NCBI GenBank assembly: GCA_001464255.1
Contig: LNFD01000290.1
Location: forward strand, 1-27,683
Reading direction: 5' to 3'
From: Actinomycetales bacterium Ga0077552
GTDB lineage: Bacteria; Actinomycetota; Actinomycetes; Actinomycetales; Microbacteriaceae
Length of the DNA: 27,683 bases
Part shown: positions 14,846 to 23,232 of the stretch, piece after piece
How the letters are laid out: every line of letters begins with the position of its first letter
Numbering within the stretch: the first letter of the stretch is position 1
The notes under the pieces: generated by a model
What the model saw: the letters and a program-made list of their open reading frames with translations, nothing else
Told to the model about the DNA's origin: nothing
The model's database searches: none
Made by a program: the position numbers and the translations under genes

Positions 14846-15103
14846 ATGACCGCCGCACTGCTCCTCATCAACAACGAGCGCATCACGCTCGCCGATGACG
14901 CCGATCTGCCCGCCCTGATCGCCGCGATCATGACGGCGCTCGATCACGGTGGGGCGTTCGTGCACATCGACGGCGGTCGCGGAGATCAGTACGACGTGCT
15001 CATCACCGAGGGCACGCAGATCATCGTGCGCCACGGCAGCGCGTCAGTCGAGATCGTGGCCCCCGACGGCCCCTGGAATTCGAGCATCGACCTGGACATC
15101 TAG
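14846..15103 (+). CDS. Small conserved protein, partner of DUF7882-like copy B
   Basis: The 85-residue protein starts MTAALLLINNERITLADDAD and contains GAFVHIDGGRGDQYDVLITEGTQ. I do not recognise a named family. Its position after a DUF7882-like gene, and its GRG-containing strand followed by a hydrophobic strand, match the 74-residue protein at 13615-13839. AAGGAAGG at 14830-14837 lies eight bases before the ATG. A -10-like TACCGT at 14816-14821 may give it its own transcript, unlike the tightly coupled first pair. Confidence 0.72.
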   Translation: MTAALLLINNERITLADDADLPALIAAIMTALDHGGAFVHIDGGRGDQYDVLITEGTQIIVRHGSASVEIVAPDGPWNSSIDLDI

Positions 15104-15149
15104 CCGTTCATCCCCGTCGGCGGGCTCGACGGCGAGCGCGGATCGGTGC

Positions 15150-16424
15150 TCAGCGCACCGAGCGGATCGGCAGCACCGCGAGGGCGCCGAGCACGCTGAG
15201 CGCGATCGCCGCCGGGAACAGCCCGACGAACCCGAATGCCAGCACGACCGCGCCCGCGATCGCCGGGGCGATGGTCTGGGGCAGGGTCGCGGCGATGTTG
15301 ACGACCCCGAGGTCTTTCGCGTGCGCGTGCGAGTCGGGCAGCACCTGTGAGACGAGCGCGGTGTCGACGGCCTGGAAGGCGCCGAAGCCGAGCCCCGCGA
15401 GCAGCGCGAAGACGACCATGCCCTCGAAGGTCGGCCACACCCACGGCACGACCTGCGCGAGCCCGACGATGAGCGACGAGGCGACGACGAAGGGCTTGCG
15501 ACGGCCGACGCGATCACTCCACGGGCCCGAGATCGCCACGGCGAGCACGAGCGTGGGCAGGGCAGCGGCCGAGACGAGCGGCAGCAGCACGACGGCCTCG
15601 TCGCCGAGCCCGATGTAGTCCTGCAGCAGGTACAGCTGGTACGCCACGACGAGGAAGTACCCGGTGTAGAGCAACAGCCGGCCCGTGAACGCCCAGAAGA
15701 AGTCGGGGTGCGCGATCGGGTTGACCCAGAAGGTGAGCAGGAAGTCGCGCAGCCGGAAGGCCGCCCGCGGCTCGCCGCGGTTGTCGCGCGGACCCGTGAA
15801 CACCGCGAAGAGGGTCAGCAGCACGACCGAGACACCCGCGAGCACGAGGTACGCGCCGGGGATGCTGCCCGCGAGCAACGAGGCCAGGATGACCCCGCCG
15901 AGCGAGCCGACCATGGTCATCGCGCCGATCATGGCCGCGAAGGTGCCGCGCACCGCCTCGGGTACGCGGTCAGGCAGCATCGCCGAGTACGGGCCTTGCA
16001 CGACGTTGAACGCGATCTGCACGAGGGTCCAGCACAGGGCGACCATGAGGATGCTGCTCGAGAGCCCGAGGGCGACGAGCGCGACGCCGCCGATGAGCGC
16101 CCCGCCGACGATGTACGGCGCCCGGTTGCCGAACCGGCTGCGCGTGCGGTCGCTGATCGTGCCCGCGACGGGTTGCGCGATCATCGCGGCGAGCGCGCCG
16201 ATCGTCGTGACGATCGCGAGGTTCGCGACCTTGTTGACGGGGTCGAGCTGCTCGACCTGCAGCGGCAGCAGCACGGTCGGGATCGCGCCCCACAGGATGA
16301 AGATGCCGAGCGTCCCCGGCATGAACCACAGCAGGAGGCTACGCAGCGGGCCCTGGATGCGCACGCGCTCATCAGGCTGCGTGCCGTCGGCGGCGGGCGG
16401 GGTCGAGGTGGTCGTCACGGGCAT
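15150..16424 (-). CDS. MFS sugar transporter (GPH/SLC45-like)
   Basis: The 424-residue protein has about twelve membrane spans. The loop GTISDRTRSRFGNRAPYIVGG is the family's cytoplasmic motif in the glycoside/sucrose-type branch, and a related SGPWSDRVGRRKPFV motif marks the second half, as expected from the internal duplication. It is probably a cation symporter for a sugar or glycoside. It is divergent from the beta-glucosidase, 79 bp away, which supports uptake of a glucoside. AGAGGA six bases before GTG 16418 makes that a serious alternative to ATG 16424. The first 25 residues are polar and Thr/Pro-rich. Confidence 0.88.
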   Translation of the reverse strand: MPVTTTSTPPAADGTQPDERVRIQGPLRSLLLWFMPGTLGIFILWGAIPTVLLPLQVEQLDPVNKVANLAIVTTIGALAAMIAQPVAGTISDRTRSRFGNRAPYIVGGALIGGVALVALGLSSSILMVALCWTLVQIAFNVVQGPYSAMLPDRVPEAVRGTFAAMIGAMTMVGSLGGVILASLLAGSIPGAYLVLAGVSVVLLTLFAVFTGPRDNRGEPRAAFRLRDFLLTFWVNPIAHPDFFWAFTGRLLLYTGYFLVVAYQLYLLQDYIGLGDEAVVLLPLVSAAALPTLVLAVAISGPWSDRVGRRKPFVVASSLIVGLAQVVPWVWPTFEGMVVFALLAGLGFGAFQAVDTALVSQVLPDSHAHAKDLGVVNIAATLPQTIAPAIAGAVVLAFGFVGLFPAAIALSVLGALAVLPIRSVR

Positions 16425-16490
16425 CCTCTCGCGGCGCTCCCTTGCGCCGCTGCCAGCGTACGACGCGTGCGGCGCTCCGCGACCACGACC

Positions 16491-16496
16491 TAGTCT
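16491..16496 (+). promoter_or_regulatory. -10 element TAGTCT of the beta-glucosidase gene
   Basis: TAGTCT ends seven bases before GTG 16504, which has no ribosome site. It fits the leaderless pattern and sets the start of the enzyme far inside a longer open frame. Confidence 0.5.
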
Positions 16497-16503
16497 CGAG
16501 ATC

Positions 16504-18885
16504 GTGACGACCCGCATCGACGCGACCTCGCTGAGCACCGACGAGCAGCTCTCGCTGCTGTCGGGAGCCGACTTCTGGCGCACCCGCGCGCTGCCCGAGC
16601 ACGGCATCCCGGCCGCGATGATGGCCGACGGCCCGCACGGCCTGCGGGCGCAGCTCGAGGCGACCGACCACCTGGGTCTCGCGAGCAGCGTCGCGGCCAC
16701 GTGCTTCCCGACCGCAGCGACACTCGCGAGCAGCTGGAGCCCCGAGCTCGTGCACGAGGTCGGCGAGGCCGTGGGCCGCGAGGCGCGCGCGCTCGGTGTC
16801 GACGTCGTGCTCGGGCCGGGCATGAACATCAAGCGGCACCCGCTGTGCGGCCGCAACTTCGAGTACTACAGCGAAGACCCGCTGCTGAGCGGCCTGCTGG
16901 CGGCGAGCGCCGTGCGGGGCATCCAGTCGACGGGTGTCGGGGCGTGCCTCAAGCACTTCGCCGTCAACAATCAGGAGCACCGCCGCTTCGTCATCGACGC
17001 GATCGTCGACGAGCGCACGCTGCACGAGCTGTACCTGCGGGGCTTCGAGATCGCCGTGCGCGCGAGCGCCCCGACCATGGTCATGGCCGCCTACAACCGC
17101 ATCAACGGCGACCACGCGACCGATGCGCGCTGGCTGCTGACCGAGACCCTGCGCGAGCGCTGGGGCTTCGACGGCGTCGTGGTCAGCGACTGGGGCGCCA
17201 CCGCCGACCGGCCCGCCGCCGTCAGCGCGGGCATGGACCTCGAGATGCCCGGCGGCGCCGGCACCGAGCCCGCGCTGCGCGCCGCTCTCGCCGCGGGCGC
17301 CCTCGACCCCGCCGACGTCGCGCGATCGGCGCAGCACGTCATCGACCTCGCGGTGCAGGCACGGGATGCCCGTGCCGACGCCTCCCGGACGATGGCCGAG
17401 CTGCTCGACCCGCACGACGCGCTCGCGCGCCGCGCGGCGGCGTCGAGCTCGGTCGTGCTCACGAACGACGGGATTCTGCCCCTCGCGCCCGCCACCCGCG
17501 TCGCCCTCATCGGCGCCTTCGCTGAGAGTCCTCGCTACCAGGGCAGCGGCAGCTCGCTCGTGACGCCCACCCGGCTCACGACCGCGCGTGCGGCGCTCGA
17601 GGCCGCCGGTCTCGAGGTGACCTACGCCCCCGGCTACGAGCCCGTGCGCTCGGCGCCCGACGCCGCGCTCATCGCCGAGGCCGTGGCGGTCGCCCGCGCG
17701 GCCGAGGTGGCGATCGTCATGGTGGGGCTTCCCGGCATCGCCGAGAGCGAGGGCTTCGACCGCGAGACGCTCGCGCTGCCCGCGCAGCACGACGCGCTCG
17801 TCGAGGCGGTCGCGGCGGCGAACCCGCGCACGGTCGTCGTGCTGAGCGTCGGGGCGCCCGTGCTGCTGCCGTGGCGCGACGAGGTCGCCGCCGTGCTGGT
17901 GAGCTATCTCGGCGGGCAGGCGAGCGGCGGGGCGCTCGCTGACGCGCTGCTGGGCGTCGTCGAGCCCGCCGGGCGTCTCGCCGAGACGTGGCCCGCGGCA
18001 CAGGCTGACGTCGCCGCCGATCCCTTCTTCCCCGGCGACCTCGCCCAAGTGCACTACCGCGAGGGGCTGTTCGTCGGCTACCGGTACGCGACCACGGCCG
18101 GGGTGTCGCCCGCCTTCGCCTTCGGGCACGGCCTCGGCTACGGGTCGAGCAGATGGGGGTCGGCGCGTGCGAGCACCGCAACGTTGGCCGAAGGTGGCGG
18201 CCTGACCGTCGCGGTCGAGGTCACCAACACGGGCTCGACCCCGCGCACCGAAGTCGTGCAGGTCTATGCCCACGACCGCTCGGGCGTCGTGCTGCGACCG
18301 CGGCGCGAGCTCGTGGGCTTCGCGCGCGCGACGCTCGCACCCGGTGAGACCCGCACGGTCGAGGTCGCCGTCACCGCCGATGCGCTGCGCTTCTGGGACG
18401 TGCGGGTGCACGACTGGGTGCTGCCGCGCGGCCCGGTCGACCTCGAGGTCGCGCACTCGAGCGAGACGATCGAGGCCGTGGTGGCGATCGACGTGCTCGG
18501 CACGGCATCCGACTCGGCGGAGGGGCCGTCGACGGCGGCCATCGCGGCGAGCGATGAGCAGTGGGCGCGGCGCCTGGGCCGCGCCATCCCGAGCCCCGCA
18601 CCGGCCCGGCCGTTCACGCGCGAGTCGACGCTCGGCGACATCGGCGGCACGCTCGTCGGCCGCGCGCTGCGCGGGGCGGTCGTGCGCATGGCGCCCGTCA
18701 GCGACGAGGATCGCGCCGACCCCGCCTCGCTCGCCCTCATCGAGCGCAGCATCGACGAGCTGCCGCTGCGCGGGCTCGCCCAGATGTCGCAGGGGAAGCT
18801 GTCATGGGCGGTGGTGGATGCCGTGGTTGCCCTCGCGAACCGGCGCCCGCTGCGGGCCGTCGCCTCGCTGGTTCGGCGGCGCTGA
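16504..18885 (+). CDS. Glycoside hydrolase family 3 beta-glucosidase
   Basis: The 793-residue enzyme has the GH3 layout. The N-terminal barrel carries ADGPHGLR (D42), KHFAVNNQEHR (K150-H151) and the nucleophile D229 in VVSDWGA. A second domain has the acid/base region ESEGFDRETLALP and YREGLFVGYRY. A fibronectin-III-like domain follows (about 560-665). No signal peptide is seen, so it should act in the cytoplasm on imported glycosides. About 125 further residues after the Fn3 domain, with a basic end (VRRR), have no obvious assignment. The frame is open back to 15685, but that stretch is the antisense of the transporter. It is divergent from that transporter. Confidence 0.93.
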   Translation: MTTRIDATSLSTDEQLSLLSGADFWRTRALPEHGIPAAMMADGPHGLRAQLEATDHLGLASSVAATCFPTAATLASSWSPELVHEVGEAVGREARALGVDVVLGPGMNIKRHPLCGRNFEYYSEDPLLSGLLAASAVRGIQSTGVGACLKHFAVNNQEHRRFVIDAIVDERTLHELYLRGFEIAVRASAPTMVMAAYNRINGDHATDARWLLTETLRERWGFDGVVVSDWGATADRPAAVSAGMDLEMPGGAGTEPALRAALAAGALDPADVARSAQHVIDLAVQARDARADASRTMAELLDPHDALARRAAASSSVVLTNDGILPLAPATRVALIGAFAESPRYQGSGSSLVTPTRLTTARAALEAAGLEVTYAPGYEPVRSAPDAALIAEAVAVARAAEVAIVMVGLPGIAESEGFDRETLALPAQHDALVEAVAAANPRTVVVLSVGAPVLLPWRDEVAAVLVSYLGGQASGGALADALLGVVEPAGRLAETWPAAQADVAADPFFPGDLAQVHYREGLFVGYRYATTAGVSPAFAFGHGLGYGSSRWGSARASTATLAEGGGLTVAVEVTNTGSTPRTEVVQVYAHDRSGVVLRPRRELVGFARATLAPGETRTVEVAVTADALRFWDVRVHDWVLPRGPVDLEVAHSSETIEAVVAIDVLGTASDSAEGPSTAAIAASDEQWARRLGRAIPSPAPARPFTRESTLGDIGGTLVGRALRGAVVRMAPVSDEDRADPASLALIERSIDELPLRGLAQMSQGKLSWAVVDAVVALANRRPLRAVASLVRRR

Positions 18886-18890
18886 GCACG

Positions 18891-18927
18891 CGCGCGGGCG
18901 CACTCACCCGAAGAGTGCACCCGCGCG
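18891..18927. terminator. Strong hairpin between the convergent beta-glucosidase and ABC permease genes
   Basis: CGCGCGGG at 18891-18898 pairs with CCCGCGCG at 18920-18927, and GCACTC at 18900-18905 with GAGTGC at 18913-18918. There is one mismatch, and the loop is seven bases. It lies 5 bp after the enzyme stop and between convergent genes, so it could end transcription in both directions. No T-run is present, as is usual in this group. Confidence 0.7.
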
Positions 18928-18978
18928 GGGCGGCGCGCACGGCGAAGCGCCGGGCGCCGCAGTCGGAGCGCTAGCCCC

Positions 18979-19791
18979 CTAGCGCTCCTCCTCCTCAGCG
19001 CGGGTGAGGCGCTGGGAGACGTAGACCGGGATGAACGAGAGCAGGATCAGCACGGTCGCGATGACGTTGACCTGCGTCGCCTCGTTGGGGCGGGCCATCT
19101 GGTTGAACATCCACAGCGGCAGGGTCTCGACGCCGGCCGGGGCCGTGAAGATCGTCACGACGATCTCGTCGAAGCTCAGCGCGAAGGCCAGCAGGCCGCC
19201 CGCGACGAAGGCCGTGCGGAACTGCGGGAAGGTCACGAGGCGGAACGTCTGCCACAGGCTCGCCCCGAGGTCCATCGAGGCCTCCTGCATGCTCGGGTTC
19301 ATGCGGCGCAGCCGCGCGAACACGTTGTTGAACACCATGACGATGCAGAAGGTCGCGTGGGCGATGATCATGCCGAAGTAGCCGACCTGGATGCCCGCGG
19401 GCTCGAGCACGTTGTTGAACGAGTTGCTGAACGCCACACCCGTGACGACGCCCGGCAGGGCGATCGGCAGCACGATGAGCAGGTTGACGGTGTGCTTGCC
19501 GAAGAAGTCGTAGCGCTGGAGGGCGAAGGCCGCGAGCGTGCCGAGCACGAGCGCGATGACCATGGCCCCGGCGGCGACGATCGCCGAGTTGGTCACGGCC
19601 GTCCACAGCGCCTCGTTCTGGAAGGCGCGCACCCACCAGTCGAGCGTGAAGCCCGTGATCGGCCAGCTCGCGATGGGCGCGATGTTGAACGAGTTGATGA
19701 TGACGAGGAACAGCGGAACGTACATGAACAGCAGCACGATCGCCACGACGATGCCGAAGGCGATACGCGTGCCGCGGGTGAGTCTCAGCAT
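18979..19791 (-). CDS. potC: ABC transporter permease, PotC-like
   Basis: The 270-residue inner-membrane subunit has six membrane spans and the EAA loop that contacts the ATPase (QEASMDLGASLWQTFRLVTFP, about 165-190). SFNIAPIASWPITGFTLDWW near residue 33-53 is typical of the PotC/YdcV branch. It forms the channel with the PotB-like protein. It starts 7 bp after the potB stop and is the last gene of the importer operon. The name reflects family only; the substrate is inferred to be a polyamine or similar cation. Confidence 0.9.
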   Translation of the reverse strand: MLRLTRGTRIAFGIVVAIVLLFMYVPLFLVIINSFNIAPIASWPITGFTLDWWVRAFQNEALWTAVTNSAIVAAGAMVIALVLGTLAAFALQRYDFFGKHTVNLLIVLPIALPGVVTGVAFSNSFNNVLEPAGIQVGYFGMIIAHATFCIVMVFNNVFARLRRMNPSMQEASMDLGASLWQTFRLVTFPQFRTAFVAGGLLAFALSFDEIVVTIFTAPAGVETLPLWMFNQMARPNEATQVNVIATVLILLSFIPVYVSQRLTRAEEEER

Positions 19792-19798
19792 GCGCCGC

Positions 19799-20686
19799 TC
19801 ACATCCTCTCGAGGGCGCCGGTGCGCCGGGTGACCAGCAGGTAGATGACGACGAAGGCGATCGGGATGACCGAGAACGCGGCCGCGACGGGCGGGTTGAG
19901 GTTGATGTTCGAAGCGATGATGCTGCCGATCATCTGCGCGTTCGCCCCGCCGACGAAGCGCGCCACGATGTAGTCGCCGAGGCTCAGCGAGAAGGTGAAG
20001 ACGCTGCCGGCGATGAGCGCGGGCCAGAGCAGCGGCAGCACGACCGTGCGGATGGTCGTGAAGCCGTGCGCGCCGAGGTCGGACGAGGCATCGAAGAGGT
20101 TGACGGGGATCTGCCGGATGGCCGTGTAGACCGGCAGTGCCATGTACGGGAACCACAGGTAGGTGAGCGTGAGCACGACCGTGACGATGCTGAAGCCCGG
20201 GCCCGTGATGCCGAAGGGCGCCATGAGCCAGTTGAAGAAGCCCTCCTCGGTGAAGGTGATGCGCATGGCGAGGATCTTCACGAGGTAGCCGGCCCACAGG
20301 GGCAGCGTGATGGCGACGGCCAGCACGGCCCGCAGCCACGGCGAGGCGAGCTTGGCCATGAAGATGCCGAGCGGCACGGCGAACACCGCGCTCAGCAGGG
20401 TGACGGCGAGCGCGACCCCGAGGGTGCGCAGCGAGGTCGTGATGTACGCGGGCTCGCTGAACACGAGCACGAAGTTGTCGAGCGTGAAGCCCGGGATCAC
20501 CTTCGAGGTGAAGGCGTCGATGTACCAGAAGGCCGTGACGAGCAGCAGCGCGAGCGACACGATGTAGAGGCCGATGAGCCAGGTGAGCGGCAGGCTCAGC
20601 AGCCCGACCAGGCGCATCCAGCGATGCCGGTAGAGCAGCGTCGAGAGCGGCTTGCTCGTTCTCGCCGTCGTCGTGGTCGTGGTCAC
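19799..20686 (-). CDS. potB: ABC transporter permease, PotB-like
   Basis: The 295-residue inner-membrane subunit has a threonine-rich N-terminus, six spans and the EAA loop (FDASSDLGAHGFTTIRTVVLP, about 200-220). FTFSLSLGDYIVARFVGG is characteristic of PotB/YdcU-type permeases. The start is GTG 20686 with AAGGA five bases upstream. It lies 69 bp after the binding-protein gene, across a GC-rich hairpin, and 7 bp before potC. Substrate as for the other subunits: polyamine-type, not proven. Confidence 0.9.
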   Translation of the reverse strand: MTTTTTTARTSKPLSTLLYRHRWMRLVGLLSLPLTWLIGLYIVSLALLLVTAFWYIDAFTSKVIPGFTLDNFVLVFSEPAYITTSLRTLGVALAVTLLSAVFAVPLGIFMAKLASPWLRAVLAVAITLPLWAGYLVKILAMRITFTEEGFFNWLMAPFGITGPGFSIVTVVLTLTYLWFPYMALPVYTAIRQIPVNLFDASSDLGAHGFTTIRTVVLPLLWPALIAGSVFTFSLSLGDYIVARFVGGANAQMIGSIIASNINLNPPVAAAFSVIPIAFVVIYLLVTRRTGALERM

Positions 20687-20721
20687 GGTCGTCCTTCGCG
20701 GGGTGGGGTGAGGGGCGGGGT

Positions 20722-20736
20722 GGGGCGGTCGGCCCC
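20722..20736 (-). terminator. Small hairpin between binding-protein and permease genes
   Basis: GGGGC and GCCCC flank a five-base loop, with weaker pairing outside. Hairpins at this point in importer operons often protect the upstream binding-protein mRNA or attenuate the permeases, raising binding-protein yield. That role is inference. Confidence 0.35.
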
Positions 20737-20755
20737 GCTCCTCCGCGGGCGAGCG

Positions 20756-21937
20756 CTAGCCCTTGATGGTCGCCCAGGCGTTGGTCCAGTCCTGGAACGA
20801 GGTGCACTGCACCTCGGTGCGGCCGTCGATGCACTGCTCGATCGGGGTCGTCCAGTACCAGACGTTCTCGAAGTACTCCTCGTTGAGGGCGTTGAACTGC
20901 TCGCAGTGAGCAGCCGCCTCGTCGCTGAGCTCGCAGAACGCACCGTTGGCGGGAGCCATACCGAAGTTCATGGCGATGGCGCCGTTCACCTCAGCCGAGC
21001 TCGTGTAGTCCATCCAGAGGTACGCGCAGTTCGGGGCGTCCGACTCGCTCGAGATCATCCAGGCGTCCGACCAACCGGTCGAGCCCTCGACGGGCAGGGT
21101 GCCGCCGAACTTCTCGGTGTCCTCCGTGAACTTGCGCAGCACCTCCCACGAGGTGCCCGCGACGGTCGTGCCGCCGAGGAAGGAAGTGATCTGCGCGACC
21201 GGGTCGGCCCAGTACTCGGCGACGATCGCGTTCTGCTGCTTGAGCAGGTCGACCGCGGCGGCGAGCTGCGTCTCGTCGAGCGCGTAGGGGTTCTGGATGC
21301 CCAGCTCAGGCTGGTGGTACATCAGGTACACCGCGGCGTCGGCGATGTAGATCGGCGCGTCGTACGCGGTGATCTGGCCGGCGTAGGGGCTGTCGGCCTC
21401 CCACACGATGTCCCAGCTCTCGGGCGTCTCGGTGACGACCTCGGTGTTGTACTGCAGGATGTTGGCGCCGCGACCGATCGGAACGCCGTAGACCTTGCCG
21501 TTGATCGTGTCGTACAGCTGGCCCTGCATGCCCGGAACGATGTCGTCGCCGAAGTTCGGCAGCAGGTCGCGGTTGATCGGCGCAACGTCGCCACCGACGA
21601 TGAGGCGCAGGCTCGCGTCGCCCGAGGCCGACACGAGGTCGTAGTCGCCCGTGCGCATGAGCTGCACCATCTCGTCGCTCGTGCCCGCGACCTTGCGGTT
21701 CACAACGCAGCCGGTCTCCTCGGTGAAGGTGTCGGCCCAGGCCGGCTCGACGAAGCCCGACCAGGCGATGATGTCGACCGAGCCCTCGGGCTCGCCGAGC
21801 GCCTCGAGCATGGGGACGTCGGGCACGTCGAAGACGAGCTCGCCCGAGCCCTCGTTCGCGGCGGGCGCGGCGCAGCCGGCCAGCATGAGCGCCGACACGG
21901 CGGTGACCGCCGAGAGCGCCATCAGTTTCTGTCGCAT
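20756..21937 (-). CDS. potD: ABC transporter substrate-binding lipoprotein, PotD-like
   Basis: The 393-residue protein has a signal peptide ending in a lipobox (L19-A20-G21-C22), so it is lipid-anchored outside the membrane. The body follows the PotD/PotF pattern: IIAWSGFVEPAW, TGDYDLVSASGD, YGVPIGRGANILQYNTE and WSDAWMISSES. Six cysteines besides the lipobox one occur, several in the last third, suggesting disulphides. I cannot assign the ligand; polyamine, agmatine or a related cation is likely from the family. AAGGAGG lies four bases before the ATG. The gene follows the ATPase gene across an 85-bp gap containing an 11-bp tandem repeat. Confidence 0.9.
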   Translation of the reverse strand: MRQKLMALSAVTAVSALMLAGCAAPAANEGSGELVFDVPDVPMLEALGEPEGSVDIIAWSGFVEPAWADTFTEETGCVVNRKVAGTSDEMVQLMRTGDYDLVSASGDASLRLIVGGDVAPINRDLLPNFGDDIVPGMQGQLYDTINGKVYGVPIGRGANILQYNTEVVTETPESWDIVWEADSPYAGQITAYDAPIYIADAAVYLMYHQPELGIQNPYALDETQLAAAVDLLKQQNAIVAEYWADPVAQITSFLGGTTVAGTSWEVLRKFTEDTEKFGGTLPVEGSTGWSDAWMISSESDAPNCAYLWMDYTSSAEVNGAIAMNFGMAPANGAFCELSDEAAAHCEQFNALNEEYFENVWYWTTPIEQCIDGRTEVQCTSFQDWTNAWATIKG

Positions 21938-21957
21938 GTTTCCTCCTTGATGTGGGG

Positions 21958-22012
21958 GTGGTGCTGTGGTGGTGCTGTGGTGGTGCTGGGGTGGTGCCGG
22001 GGTGGTGCTGCT
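21958..22012. repeat. Minisatellite: five 11-bp units inside the importer operon
   Basis: GTGGTGCTGTG occurs twice (21958-21968, 21969-21979), followed by GTGGTGCTGGG, GTGGTGCCGGG and GTGGTGCTGCT, all head to tail. The array fills most of the gap between the ATPase stop and the binding-protein ribosome site. On the mRNA strand it reads as CACCAC-rich, unstructured RNA. Its unit count could vary between strains. Confidence 0.85.
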
Positions 22013-22022
22013 CGGGGTGGGC

Positions 22023-23105
22023 TTAGGGCACGATCGCGGCGTGCTCGGTCACCCAGACCGCGCGCACGGCATCGCCGCGGTGGTACGGCGCCGTGTCGCT
22101 CGGGGCGTGGTCGTTGTGACGCTCGGCGACGACGCGCAGCCCGTCGACGGTGTCGACGATGTACCGGGTCGTCGGGCCCGTGTAGACGGTCTCGACGATC
22201 GTGCCGTCGACGCAGGTCTCGTGGGCGGCGGGCTCTGTGCGGGCATCCATGAGGCGCACGCGCTCGGGGCGCACGCTGATGGCGGTCGCGACACCGGTGA
22301 GTCGCTCGGCGTGCGCAGCGTCGATGAGGTTCGACAGGCCGAGGAAGCTCGCGACGAAGGCCGTCTGCGGGTACTCGTAGACCTCGCGCGGCGTGCCGAC
22401 CTGCTCGACCTTGCCGTTGTTGAAGACGGCGATGCGGTCGCTGAGGGTGAGCGCCTCCTCCTGGTCGTGCGTGACGAAGATGAAGGTGATGCCGACCTCG
22501 CGCTGAATCTGCTTGAGCTCGATCTGCATCTGTTCGCGCAACTGTTTGTCGAGGGCGCCGAGCGGCTCGTCGAGCAGCAGCACGCGCGGCTGCAGGATGA
22601 GCGCGCGGGCGAGGGCGATGCGCTGCCGTTGCCCGCCCGAGAGCTGGTGCGGCAGGCGGTCGGCGACGTGGCTCAAGCGCACCTGCTCGAGGGCCGTGGC
22701 GACGCGCTCGCGCTGCTCGGCCTTGGCGACCTTGCGCACGCGCAGGCCGTAGGCCACGTTCTCGGCGATCGACATGTGCGGGAAGAGCGCGTAGTCCTGG
22801 AACACCGTGTTGACGGTGCGGTCGAAGGGCGCAGCACCCGTGACGTCGGCGCCCGCGATCGCGATCGTGCCGCTCGTGACCTCTTCGAACCCCGCGATCA
22901 GGCGCAGCACGGTGGTCTTTCCCGAGCCGGAGGGGCCGAGCATCGAGAAGAACTCGCCCGACTCGACGGTCAGGGTGAGGTTGTCGACGGCGGTGGTCTC
23001 GCCGAAGCGCTTGGTGACGGCGGTCAGTTCGACGCCGCCGTGGCCGCGCTCGGGGTCAGCGGAGCCGGGCGCGCCGGGGGTGGTCGTCGCATGAGGGGCG
23101 GACAT
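22023..23105 (-). CDS. potA: ABC transporter ATP-binding protein, PotA-like
   Basis: The 360-residue ATPase energises the importer from the cytoplasmic side. Walker A is GPSGSGKTT (57-65). The Q-loop region TVFQDYALFPHMS, the signature LSGGQRQRIALARAL, Walker B LLLDEPLGALD and the switch THDQEEAL follow in order. The C-terminal third is a TOBE-type regulatory domain typical of the PotA/MalK group. ATG 23105 is used; GGAGG lies 12 bases upstream, rather far, and ATG 23129 is an in-frame alternative. It is the first gene of a four-gene importer operon, divergent from the GntR gene. Confidence 0.92.
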   Translation of the reverse strand: MSAPHATTTPGAPGSADPERGHGGVELTAVTKRFGETTAVDNLTLTVESGEFFSMLGPSGSGKTTVLRLIAGFEEVTSGTIAIAGADVTGAAPFDRTVNTVFQDYALFPHMSIAENVAYGLRVRKVAKAEQRERVATALEQVRLSHVADRLPHQLSGGQRQRIALARALILQPRVLLLDEPLGALDKQLREQMQIELKQIQREVGITFIFVTHDQEEALTLSDRIAVFNNGKVEQVGTPREVYEYPQTAFVASFLGLSNLIDAAHAERLTGVATAISVRPERVRLMDARTEPAAHETCVDGTIVETVYTGPTTRYIVDTVDGLRVVAERHNDHAPSDTAPYHRGDAVRAVWVTEHAAIVP

Positions 23106-23145
23106 GGCGGCGTGAATCCTCCGAGACATCGTTGGTCGGTGCAAT

Positions 23146-23163
23146 AACTGTAAACGTATAGTT
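23146..23163. promoter_or_regulatory. Candidate GntR operator in an AT-rich divergent promoter
   Basis: AACTGTA-AACG-TATAGTT is an 18-bp imperfect palindrome (six of seven arm bases match). It sits in a stretch of about 50 bp (23141-23190) that is far more AT-rich than anything else nearby, between the importer operon and the GntR gene. It includes -10-like hexamers on both strands (TATAGT plus, TATACG minus). Confidence 0.45.
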
Positions 23164-23219
23164 TCATATCTTTTATTTCGATCGCATAACGGCGGTGTAA
23201 CGCTCCGGGTCGCGTACCC

Positions 23220-23225
23220 GACAAT
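23220..23225 (+). promoter_or_regulatory. -10-like element GACAAT before the GntR gene
   Basis: GACAAT ends seven bases before ATG 23233. A similar CACAAT lies six bases before the gene at 24820, so the leaderless pattern probably applies, although the G run between could also act as a weak ribosome site. Confidence 0.35.
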
Positions 23226-23232
23226 GGGGGGC

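Noticed and set aside
15685..16503. N-terminal extension of the beta-glucosidase frame by more than 250 residues
   Set aside because: It is antisense to the MFS transporter and has no domain. TAGTCT and GTG 16504 give a clear start at the usual GH3 N-terminus.
21958..22012. CRISPR array
   Set aside because: Units are 11 bp, directly adjacent with no spacers, and no cas genes are near.
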